Source: an uncultured Verrucomicrobiota bacterium (GTDB taxonomy: Bacteria > Verrucomicrobiota > Verrucomicrobiia > Opitutales > Seribacteraceae). From it: a DNA stretch of 48,933 nucleotides. A program made the position numbers and the translations under genes. Every line of letters begins with the position of its first letter. Position 1 is the first letter of the stretch. This document shows, one piece after another, positions 41,085 through 48,468 of this stretch. The stretch is from the NCBI GenBank assembly GCA_902618175.1, contig CACMZN010000012.1:1-48933 (forward strand), in the 5' to 3' direction. The notes under the pieces are model-generated. The model had not been told where the DNA came from and ran no database searches. It was given only the letters and a program-made list of their open reading frames with translations.

Positions 41085-41879
41085 TTAATCCATGTAGTTG
41101 AAATACATGAAATGCTTGGATTGACCGGCATCTATTGGAATAATCGCTCCATGACAAAAGGAAGCAAGTTCTGAGCAATAAACTGCAACTATGGGTCCGA
41201 TTTCGTCAATGTGCCCGAACCTTCCCAGCGGACATCTTTCAGATAGGTACTTTTCTGCATGTTGAGGATTCGTCCTCAGAATCTCATCCCAGTGCCCACC
41301 TTTCGTAATCACTACACCTGGGAAAAGGGCGGTCATAACTACACCGGGAGCCTCAATGGCAAGAATTCTGCCCATTGATCTGGTGTAGGCGGACAAAGCT
41401 GCTTTAGTGGTGCTGAAAGTTACTGGGCCACTATTTTCTAAGCCGGCACAGGAAGTAATGTTCACTATTCTTCCCCAATTTTTAGTTTTCATTTTAGGAG
41501 CAAGATGATTTACCAATTGCACTGGCACTTCGAAATTCAACCTAAAGATTTTTCTCCAATCATCTAGAGAGCACCATGGGTCTTTAATATTTAAAGTATC
41601 GCCTGCATTGTTTATCAATATGTCTACATCAAGGTCGTAATTTCTAATTTGTTCGATCAACTTTTCAATGTCATCAACTCCTGTCAGCCCAGTGTTGATT
41701 GTGAAGAGAGAATCATTGAAGTTTTTCAGTTCTTCTCTCAACTCAGTCAATGCATTTTCAGAACGACTTGTCGAAATCACTTTTGCACCTTCGAGGAGAA
41801 GGTTTTCAGTAATAGAACGACCTATACCCCTTGCTCCACCAGTTACGAGGGCGACTTTATTATTAATTTTGAGATTCAT
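41085..41879 (-). CDS. Short-chain dehydrogenase/reductase-like protein with Phe in place of the catalytic Tyr
   Basis: A 264-residue classical SDR. The cofactor site is VALVTGGARGIGRSI, with VDILINNAG and LNFEVPV (Asn115) as usual. The active-site region reads IVNITSCAGLENSGPVTFST then TKAAL: Ser143 and Lys159 are kept, but the Y-x-x-x-K tyrosine is Phe155 (codon TTC checked). The C-terminus has GRFGHIDEIGPIVAVYCSEL, typical. With no tyrosine it may be inactive, use another residue, or bind a ligand. It begins at ATG 41879, two bases after the methyltransferase gene, and precedes the TPP enzyme, a YerE/YerF-like pairing. Confidence 0.85.
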   Translation of the reverse strand: MNLKINNKVALVTGGARGIGRSITENLLLEGAKVISTSRSENALTELREELKNFNDSLFTINTGLTGVDDIEKLIEQIRNYDLDVDILINNAGDTLNIKDPWCSLDDWRKIFRLNFEVPVQLVNHLAPKMKTKNWGRIVNITSCAGLENSGPVTFSTTKAALSAYTRSMGRILAIEAPGVVMTALFPGVVITKGGHWDEILRTNPQHAEKYLSERCPLGRFGHIDEIGPIVAVYCSELASFCHGAIIPIDAGQSKHFMYFNYMD

Positions 41880-41881
41880 TC

Positions 41882-43030
41882 TTATATGATGTTTAGCGGT
41901 AGAATCACATTTAATGCTTTTCTTTCTATTAACTTTATAAGAATTTTCCGGGTCGCTTCTTTGGTGCTTAATGCTGTTACAATTAAATTATTTTCACTAA
42001 ACTGTAACTCTTGTTCACCAATAATTTCTTTATCAAAGTTAATGTAGCATAAATTGTGTTTTTTTGAGTTAGAATCGATTATTGCAATACATTCTATGAG
42101 ATTAGGTAAATAATAATTAATGATGGGTAACATTAAGGAGGCACCGTAACAATAGAAGTTTCCGTCAAGCTTATTCAACAATTCATTTGATAAGGTCATG
42201 TTGTCCTTAAATAGTTTGTATCTTGAGTGAATATATTCTTCTGTAATTAAGTCGTGTTTTACAAAGGATTTTTTGCCACCTTTTTTTCCAATCTGAGTGA
42301 TAAGAGTACCGTAGTGGGACCGATCATATTGGTAGTCAACTATTTTAAAACCATGTCTGGCTAATAAAATGCTGAATGAATAAAGGGAGAAATAGTTAAT
42401 ATGCTGATGATGAACTTGATCAAATCTCCCATCGATTACGAGATATTCCAGTGATGGGAACTGGAAGAAGAATAAGTCTTCATTATTGGAAACCTCATCC
42501 AGCTTTTCAAAGAAAGTATCAACGCAATATATGTGTTCAAGTGTATGGCTGCATAAAAAAATATTATTTTTATTATCAGAGAAACTCTTCTCCAGGTCCT
42601 CAAAATAACAACTAATTATTTCTATTTCCGAAGAGTCGGATTTTATGTTTGGGTCAATTCCGGTTAAACTTCGTGGTTTATCTCCGCATTTTGAAATCTC
42701 ACTTAACAGAGAGGTATCGTTTGCGCCGATGTCAACAACGTCAGCATTTCCAAAGTTAGCTCTGTCTTGTACAAATTGTAGGAAATTTACCAGGGCAAGC
42801 ACTGAACCACTGCTTGAACTTGATACGGTGTTGTAATTATTATAGATAAAGTCTCGAGGCAAATGCCTACCCAGCAATGCATGCGAACAAGAATGGCAAT
42901 ATTCAAAAGATTGGTCCATGTATGCAAGGGTCTTTTTGTTTTCTCCGAATTTCTTGTATATTTCGGTAACGGGATACTGATCCAGATCTATTGTAAAGTT
43001 AGCGGGCTTTGAGCAAACAGGACAATTCAT
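41882..43030 (-). CDS. Zinc-type sugar C-methyltransferase
   Basis: A 382-residue protein matching deoxysugar C-methyltransferases (TylC3/NovU type). The N-terminus has a zinc-binding set: MNCPVCSKPANFTIDL, then FEYCHSCSHALLG (C-x2-C ... C-x2-C). The core is a class I methyltransferase (VVDIGANDTSLLSEISK), and from about residue 286 a Rossmann-like C-terminal domain follows (FYCYGASLMLPIINYY, IIDSNSKKHN). The family adds a methyl to C3 of a keto nucleotide sugar, giving branched sugars. The ATG at 43030 is two bases after the epimerase stop. The C-terminal domain resembles the recurring module, although in this family it is expected. Substrate unknown. Confidence 0.85.
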   Translation of the reverse strand: MNCPVCSKPANFTIDLDQYPVTEIYKKFGENKKTLAYMDQSFEYCHSCSHALLGRHLPRDFIYNNYNTVSSSSSGSVLALVNFLQFVQDRANFGNADVVDIGANDTSLLSEISKCGDKPRSLTGIDPNIKSDSSEIEIISCYFEDLEKSFSDNKNNIFLCSHTLEHIYCVDTFFEKLDEVSNNEDLFFFQFPSLEYLVIDGRFDQVHHQHINYFSLYSFSILLARHGFKIVDYQYDRSHYGTLITQIGKKGGKKSFVKHDLITEEYIHSRYKLFKDNMTLSNELLNKLDGNFYCYGASLMLPIINYYLPNLIECIAIIDSNSKKHNLCYINFDKEIIGEQELQFSENNLIVTALSTKEATRKILIKLIERKALNVILPLNII

Positions 43031-43032
43031 TA

Positions 43033-43890
43033 TTATTTATGTAAATAACGTTTCATGCTTTGCATTTCTTCAACATACACATCTACAGTGCTTTCAACAG
43101 TCATAGATTTATAGAATTCAGAAACTTTGTCAGTGGAAATAGTGTAAAACTCATGCTCGGATGGGATTCCGATTAATTTAGATTCGGAACCCATTTTTTT
43201 CTTCATAGCAATAATCACTTTTTCAGAAGTTGAATGATCTGAACATCCCATTAAATATGTACCGTTATCGTCTTTTTTCTTCAGAAGAAAAGCCTCAATC
43301 ACTCGTGGAATCTCGCAAGCATGAATAATATTATTAAATGGTGCATTCTTGTACTTGATCTCTTCATTTTCTCTCAACCGTAAGAATATTGATCTAATCC
43401 ATCCATGCGTCCCGATACCAATTACTGATGGGAGTCTTAGTATTAAGTAATTACAAGTTTCCTTGATTAATGACTCAGCGACAAATTTCGTGTGTCCGTA
43501 GACGATGGGATTTATAATATTTGATTTTTCAGTCAAGACTTTGTCAACGACTTCTCCATAAACGTCTCTCGTTGAAGTATAAACTATTAATTGTGGTGAC
43601 AACCCCTCAATAGTTTTCAAAAGATTCCAAGTAACAATAATGTTGCTTTGTACATAATCGGAATTATTTCTCCCCATCCATGCCAAACCTGCTACATGTA
43701 TAATTATATCAATCTGATCCTTCAATTGGAGAGGTTCAAATGACAAATCATGTCTTATCCATTTAAATTTAGAATTAACAATTTGGGGGTTTGATCTTGA
43801 AGTTCCAACTACATGGTGACCCCTGAAAAGAAGGTGATCTATGATATACTTTGCAACATAACTGCTCGCTCCTGTAACAAGAAATTTCAA
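43033..43890 (-). CDS. NAD-dependent epimerase/dehydratase family protein
   Basis: A 285-residue extended SDR. The cofactor site reads FLVTGASSYVAKYIIDHLLF, with IIIHVAGLAWMGR, YTSTRDVYGEV and the active-site YGHTKFVAESLI (Y-x-x-x-K). Such enzymes epimerise or reduce nucleotide sugars. It starts at TTG 43890, where its start overlaps the cupin stop in TTGA, a clean example of TTG use in this genome. A WbuC-like cupin gene lies immediately upstream, and the C-methyltransferase gene follows by two bases. A second epimerase-like protein (44905-45783) lies two genes upstream with its own cupin neighbour. The exact reaction is unknown. Confidence 0.86.
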   Translation of the reverse strand: MKFLVTGASSYVAKYIIDHLLFRGHHVVGTSRSNPQIVNSKFKWIRHDLSFEPLQLKDQIDIIIHVAGLAWMGRNNSDYVQSNIIVTWNLLKTIEGLSPQLIVYTSTRDVYGEVVDKVLTEKSNIINPIVYGHTKFVAESLIKETCNYLILRLPSVIGIGTHGWIRSIFLRLRENEEIKYKNAPFNNIIHACEIPRVIEAFLLKKKDDNGTYLMGCSDHSTSEKVIIAMKKKMGSESKLIGIPSEHEFYTISTDKVSEFYKSMTVESTVDVYVEEMQSMKRYLHK

Positions 43891-44420
43891 CTTATTCCCA
43901 AATTACCATAGAGTCTCATCATATACTCATCAGATTCAGTAATACTCTCACCAACTGGTGACGATTCTAAATACACACTATCATCTTTTTGAACGAAAGG
44001 ACCAATTTTGGACTCATGAAAAATTACAAAATCACTGAGAATGAATGAAGTATGGTAAACTCCATTATTGATTCTATAAATAACATTCCCATTCGCAGAT
44101 AACTTTTCATTGGAAATTATTTTCCCGGTCTCATTCTGTAGGATATATTCTTGCGTCCCCTCAATCATGTGACAAGTTTCTACTTTTTTTAGGTGCTTAT
44201 GCGGTCTTACATAGGTACCTTTCCACTGGAAAATAATCATGTCATGGTAGGTGCATTCAGCAGAAGAGTGCAAATTGATCCTTACATTACTTTTACTTTC
44301 AAAGGCTATCGTCTTTATCGCTTTAGTAAGTTCAAGTCCAAATGTAATGCCTTCCTTTTGCTCATGAAAAAACGAGAGAGATTTACTTGTCTCGTCTTTA
44401 ATCAGTGTGCTGGGCAACAT
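43887..44420 (-). CDS. WbuC-like cupin-fold protein (second of a tandem pair)
   Basis: A cupin of about 177 residues from ATG 44420, which overlaps the preceding cupin by 23 bases; an upstream in-frame start at 44504 would overlap by 107. It has INLHSSAECTYHDMIIFQWK and the metal-like YVRPHKHLKKVETCHMIEG, where the spaced His residues and Glu are typical of cupin metal sites. WbuC-family proteins sit in O-antigen loci beside sugar epimerases, but their function is not established to my knowledge. It overlaps the epimerase gene by 4 bases (TTGA), so it is tightly coupled. The pairing with its neighbour cupin suggests duplication and divergence. Confidence 0.78.
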   Translation of the reverse strand: MLPSTLIKDETSKSLSFFHEQKEGITFGLELTKAIKTIAFESKSNVRINLHSSAECTYHDMIIFQWKGTYVRPHKHLKKVETCHMIEGTQEYILQNETGKIISNEKLSANGNVIYRINNGVYHTSFILSDFVIFHESKIGPFVQKDDSVYLESSPVGESITESDEYMMRLYGNLGIS

Positions 44421-44904
44421 TTGACATAAGCAAACTTTTGATTTTATCGCGACTGTTGTAGCGGCAAGACCACTTTGGATATTCAATGTCGCTATTTTTT
44501 TCAAATGGTCCGGTCAAGCATTCATGATAAACCATAAATTCCGAGGTTGGTATCGGAAGATGCCACGTATGACTGGAAAGTCTGTAAAATATTGGATTAG
44601 AATTTGGATATGAATCCAGTATTATATAATTTGTGGGATTCCCATCCTCATCAAAAAAAAATACTTTCATGCTGCCTTCTATGACATGATATGACTCGCT
44701 TCTTGACACCGGATGTCTATGTACAGGAACAATCGTTTTTTCATGAAAGACTATAATCATTTCATGAGTCAAATGGCTCCTCGCATGATGAAGGCATAGT
44801 CTTGATCTTTTATTCGGTGATGATAAGGCGTTTTGCTTGAGAATATTTATTGTTTCCTCTTTCAAGCAGTAAATATCTGATTGGTTTTGTAAAATATTGC
44901 TCAT
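44398..44904 (-). CDS. WbuC-like cupin-fold protein (first of a tandem pair)
   Basis: A 168-residue cupin. It has RLCLHHARSHLTHEMIIVFH, then VPVHRHPVSRSESYHVIEGS, matching the same positions in the next protein (RINLHSSAECTYHDMIIFQ and VRPHKHLKKVETCHMIEG). The H-x-H ... E ... H pattern suggests a metal site. ATG 44904 follows directly after the stop of the epimerase gene. The two cupins share little outside the core, so the duplication is old. WbuC proteins are thought to be linked to nucleotide-sugar modification, but no activity is established. The neighbour relation with epimerases supports a sugar role. Confidence 0.78.
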   Translation of the reverse strand: MSNILQNQSDIYCLKEETINILKQNALSSPNKRSRLCLHHARSHLTHEMIIVFHEKTIVPVHRHPVSRSESYHVIEGSMKVFFFDEDGNPTNYIILDSYPNSNPIFYRLSSHTWHLPIPTSEFMVYHECLTGPFEKNSDIEYPKWSCRYNSRDKIKSLLMSNVAQHTD

Positions 44905-45783
44905 TTAAAAGTTGTCGTCTAACAATTCGACCTTTCTTTTAACAATATCTTCCGGGTTTTTATATGAGTAATTATAAAGACTCCTGAAATAAGAATTGTC
45001 CAAGTTGTTTAACCTTGATCTTTTTTCAGTGTAGGGAATTTTGTCGAATGTCGTTTTTTGATAATTCATTTTTTCGGAGTGCTTGCTGTATTGCATTACA
45101 AGATCAGCAAGTTCAAATCTCAAAAGTGATTTTTCGGAAGCTATATGGCAGCATTTTACAAACTTATGTTCTACAAGTTCCGCCAAACATTTGGAAGTAT
45201 CATCAACATCCGTTATTGAAAAGTTATTGTCGGTTGCCATGAGAGCACCAGGTTTCATTAGAGTTTCATAAGTTAAGGTGACAACGCATCGATGATCTAA
45301 ATTCCATCCAACGTTCCATCCTGTTCTGACAATGCAGAAATGCTGGCTATGATTAACGAGATAATCCTCCACTTCTTTTTTCATGTGCCCATACACATTC
45401 AACGGATTGGGTTTATCGTTTTCACAATAATTACCTTTATTACCATCAAAAACCTCAACGGATGACATAAAGATCAGTCTACATCCTCTATTGTTAATAA
45501 AGTCCACAAATCTTTTTGTTCCCTCAACATTAATCAAGAACGAAGAATATTGATTGGCGTATATCCATGATGGGTTGCTTACAGCAGACATCAAGAAAAC
45601 TGTGTCTTCTTTGGAAACATTCAATAGTTCCTTGGGATAAGTCGTATCAGATAGGTCGTATTTAAAAAGGTTCTTTTTTTTGTTTTTAAAGTACGATCCC
45701 ACCGTTTTGTACCCTTTTTCCAATAAATTCCCGCAAAGGGAGGAACCGATTAAACCAGAGGCACCAATCACGTAAACTTTCAT
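44905..45783 (-). CDS. RmlD-like NAD-dependent epimerase/reductase
   Basis: A 292-residue extended SDR. The cofactor site is VYVIGASGLIGSSLCGNLLE, then FLMSAVSNPSWIYANQYS, RLIFMSSVEVFDG (active-site Ser), and VYGHMKKEVEDYL (Y-x-x-x-K). It resembles RmlD-type reductases that reduce keto-deoxysugars, or epimerases. ATG 45783 is about 9 bases after the alcohol dehydrogenase stop. Its stop is immediately before the first cupin gene. Compared with 43033-43890 it is distantly similar only. A deoxysugar product is likely, but which one cannot be seen. Confidence 0.84.
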   Translation of the reverse strand: MKVYVIGASGLIGSSLCGNLLEKGYKTVGSYFKNKKKNLFKYDLSDTTYPKELLNVSKEDTVFLMSAVSNPSWIYANQYSSFLINVEGTKRFVDFINNRGCRLIFMSSVEVFDGNKGNYCENDKPNPLNVYGHMKKEVEDYLVNHSQHFCIVRTGWNVGWNLDHRCVVTLTYETLMKPGALMATDNNFSITDVDDTSKCLAELVEHKFVKCCHIASEKSLLRFELADLVMQYSKHSEKMNYQKTTFDKIPYTEKRSRLNNLDNSYFRSLYNYSYKNPEDIVKRKVELLDDNF

Positions 45784-45792
45784 AACTGCTTC

Positions 45793-46824
45793 TTAGAATT
45801 CAATCATCGTATGCATCGATGCACCTTTTCTCATGATTTCAATAGAAGAATTAATATCAACTAATTTACTTCTATGAGTAATTAGATCTTTGTATCCAAA
45901 ATGGTTATTTTCGAATAAGTTCAAGTATCTTGGGATATCCTCTTCAGGTGCACTGCAACCACCTTCTGAGCCAGTAATTGTCTTACCAAAATGTAAGGGG
46001 AGGGTGTTGAAGCTTATGCTTGATTTATAATTGGGAACTCCGAACAATATGGTTCTGCCTGTTTTGGAAGAAATATTAAAGCATCTCTTTATTACTTTTG
46101 GGTCTCCCGTTCCGTCAACTGTCACATCTGCTCCTTTCCCTTTAAGTATGGACAAAATTTCTTTTTGCGAGCTTAGTGAGTTCGCATCAACAACATGAGT
46201 CGCACCGTGTCTTTTTATGATTTCCAATTTATTTTTTTGTATATCCACTGCGATTATTGGAAATGCTCCAGCTAATTTAGCACCTATGATCACACCTGAA
46301 CCAATCCCGCCAATACCAAACACAACAATAGATTGACCAATTTTTAGTTGGGCATTGTTGTTGATTATTCCAAAACCAGTTGTAATTGTATCCGCCAACA
46401 AGGCTGCAAGATCAAACTCAGTTCCGGTTGGTACTGGAGTTAGCCGATTTTCGGAAATGACCGAATACTCTGAGAAAGTGGAAATGTGTCCAGTATTTAC
46501 ATGTGAATTATTCCAAGAATACCTAGGCAAGGGTCCGGCAATTCCAGATGAAATACGCCAATGGCAAACAACATGATCTCCAGGTTTTACTCTTCTAACT
46601 CCTTCCCCAACCTCTAATACAACTCCACCAGCTTCATGCCCAAGAAGATGAGGAAGGTAAGGGTCATCCCCCTTTACCCCATCGATTTCACCTAATTGAG
46701 AACCGCAAATTCTGGTTGCTTTTATTTTCACTAGGACCTTTCCAAAATCAAGTCGTGGGATTTCGATTTCATCAATAACCAGATCTTTCTTTTGGGAAAC
46801 TAGAATTGCTGCAATGGTTTTCAT
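45793..46824 (-). CDS. Zinc-containing alcohol dehydrogenase-like (MDR) protein
   Basis: A 343-residue medium-chain dehydrogenase/reductase. The catalytic zinc ligands appear as Cys40 (RICGSQLGE) and His63-Glu64 (LLGHEAGGVV). The NAD site reads IVVFGIGGIGSGVIIGAKLA. The structural-zinc cysteine cluster of classical alcohol dehydrogenases is absent; that loop reads HWRISSGIAGPLP. Such enzymes oxidise or reduce polyols or keto sugars. ATG 46824 overlaps the preceding methyltransferase stop (ATGA). Its place beside epimerases and a methyltransferase suggests nucleotide-sugar or polyol chemistry. The substrate is unknown. Confidence 0.88.
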   Translation of the reverse strand: MKTIAAILVSQKKDLVIDEIEIPRLDFGKVLVKIKATRICGSQLGEIDGVKGDDPYLPHLLGHEAGGVVLEVGEGVRRVKPGDHVVCHWRISSGIAGPLPRYSWNNSHVNTGHISTFSEYSVISENRLTPVPTGTEFDLAALLADTITTGFGIINNNAQLKIGQSIVVFGIGGIGSGVIIGAKLAGAFPIIAVDIQKNKLEIIKRHGATHVVDANSLSSQKEILSILKGKGADVTVDGTGDPKVIKRCFNISSKTGRTILFGVPNYKSSISFNTLPLHFGKTITGSEGGCSAPEEDIPRYLNLFENNHFGYKDLITHRSKLVDINSSIEIMRKGASMHTMIEF

Positions 46825-47489
46825 TCAAAGTATATAAAGCTGTAATCTCCATCATAACCTGTCATTTCGAACCACCACTTCCATTCATCGGGAGTACAAA
46901 ATGATTCGCAAGTCAACTGCCAGAAAAGCAAGTTGGCCTTTTCTTCTTCCGATCGGTAAGACTCCACACAGACATATTTATTTTTCCTTGAAACCCTCCC
47001 AATCTCCTTCAATGCCGAATGTAATTTATAATTCTGCAGATTGTGTAAAGTATTTATCGATATTACTAGATCAAATTTGTTTTTTGGCCAAGGTAGATTT
47101 GTAGCGCAACCTAACGTTATCTTATCTTTAACTTCGTTTTTCGCATTATTCAGAGCGTATTCCGATATATCCAAACCATAAACTTTTATACCTGGACACA
47201 GGAGATTTATTTCGTGCATTAAAAATCCTTTTCCGCAACCTACATCAAGAACATGAGAATGATCGGTTAAAGAATAGGTGTCTATGATTCTTTTGGCAAC
47301 TGGCTTCCATCTTCCATCGTAATGCATACCGCCGTAACCTGTTCTCCTATCTCCGTCCCAGTATTCCTTGCCCCATTTTTTTGCAAGAAAAGAAGCTTTT
47401 GCTTTGGGGAATTCATTATCCATAACTCTTTCCAAGTAGTTCCTATTAGTTTTTTTGTGGAGAGTTGAAAGCAGGTCGATATACTTCAT
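46821..47489 (-). CDS. Class I SAM-dependent methyltransferase
   Basis: A methyltransferase of about 222 residues from ATG 47489. Cofactor motifs are SHVLDVGCGKGFLMHEINLL (motif I), VYGLDISEYALNNA, DLVISINTLHNLQNYKLHSA and IGRVSRKNKYVCVES. The start overlaps the kinase stop in an ATGA (47486-47489); a longer in-frame start at 47621 lies inside that gene. The substrate is unknown; a WYF-rich C-terminus (WKWWFEMTGYDGDYSF) closes the protein. It is co-transcribed with the alcohol dehydrogenase, whose start overlaps its own stop. A role in sugar methylation is inferred from context. Confidence 0.86.
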   Translation of the reverse strand: MKYIDLLSTLHKKTNRNYLERVMDNEFPKAKASFLAKKWGKEYWDGDRRTGYGGMHYDGRWKPVAKRIIDTYSLTDHSHVLDVGCGKGFLMHEINLLCPGIKVYGLDISEYALNNAKNEVKDKITLGCATNLPWPKNKFDLVISINTLHNLQNYKLHSALKEIGRVSRKNKYVCVESYRSEEEKANLLFWQLTCESFCTPDEWKWWFEMTGYDGDYSFIYFE

Positions 47490-48463
47490 ATCTGCGAAAG
47501 GTGAGTTTGGTAATAGTTTAGAGCCTTTGTTATTTGTGGATTTATCTCTGCTTGGTGAAGAGTTTCGGAATGGGCATATGAAAATTTTTTCATAGCCACA
47601 TTCAACATAATCAGACACCACCTGATTCTGTATAAAGGAAGTAGAACGTTCACTCTCTCGTGAAGGCTGTTCGATCCTAATATATTTGATAGGTTTTCAA
47701 CAAAACCATATGCATGATCATCCGAAATTGGGTTATCCGGTTGACAAATAAAATCACAACAAAGTTTTGCAGGATCATCCCAACCACTGTATTCAAAATC
47801 GAAAAAAAGAAGCTTATTTTGATGGATTTTAATGTTGTGGAATCCAAAATCTGAAGGTGAAAGAATAATGTCGACAACTCTACTATTCAAAATTGATTTA
47901 GAATGATTGACTATCCTGCTTTGTATAATACTAAATTTGGGAACAAACTCATTTAAGAGCCAGTCATAAATTTCAAAAAATCTAATCTTTTTTGAAAATA
48001 TAATTGAAGATTTAATTTTTAGATTTGTGAGTTCGATATGATCAAAAACCGTAAAGCTTGCATCCTTTGCTTTGAAAGTAATTCTTTCTAAGCTTTTTTT
48101 CTGTATCTCTTGGATCTTCCCGATAAAGTTTGCACAGTCTTGAACTATTTTATTATCTACAATTTCTACTGAATCACCAAGTAAATACGAATAAACTGAA
48201 TAATTCAAATCGTAGTTAATAAAATGTGCCTGTGCTACGCAATCGAAGTTTTGAATGTTTAATAATTTTGTAAAGAGGAATTCATTTTTGCAATAGTCCT
48301 GGGCATTTTTTCCTCTTGTGCGGAAATCCTTTAAAACAAAGTAGTTATCATTAGTAATTATTTTACAAACTTTATTGTTCCTTCCATTGTGGATTTGTTT
48401 GTAATATTTGCATTCTTTTTTTGTAGTGTCGAGAAAGTGTTTTAAAGCTTTTATAATACTAAT
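47486..48463 (-). CDS. APH/choline-kinase-like phosphotransferase with no canonical start codon
   Basis: An aminoglycoside-phosphotransferase-like kinase. From the ATT at 48463 the protein has about 325 residues: the N-lobe has YFVLKDFRTRG (Lys45, ATP-binding) and NEFLFTKLL (Glu61). The C-lobe has ILSPSDFGFHNIKI (Asp205, Asn210; the usual His two before Asp is not present) and LLFFDFEYSGWDDP (Asp222). The longest frame from a usual start (TTG 48208) would lose the whole N-lobe. I read the bases 48478-48208 and found no ATG, GTG, TTG or CTG; ATT 48463 or 48457, right after the HAD stop, is my best guess. Such kinases in glycan loci phosphorylate small alcohols or sugars. Confidence 0.72.
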   Translation of the reverse strand: MSIIKALKHFLDTTKKECKYYKQIHNGRNNKVCKIITNDNYFVLKDFRTRGKNAQDYCKNEFLFTKLLNIQNFDCVAQAHFINYDLNYSVYSYLLGDSVEIVDNKIVQDCANFIGKIQEIQKKSLERITFKAKDASFTVFDHIELTNLKIKSSIIFSKKIRFFEIYDWLLNEFVPKFSIIQSRIVNHSKSILNSRVVDIILSPSDFGFHNIKIHQNKLLFFDFEYSGWDDPAKLCCDFICQPDNPISDDHAYGFVENLSNILGSNSLHERVNVLLPLYRIRWCLIMLNVAMKKFSYAHSETLHQAEINPQITKALNYYQTHLSQI

Positions 48464-48468
48464 ATTCT

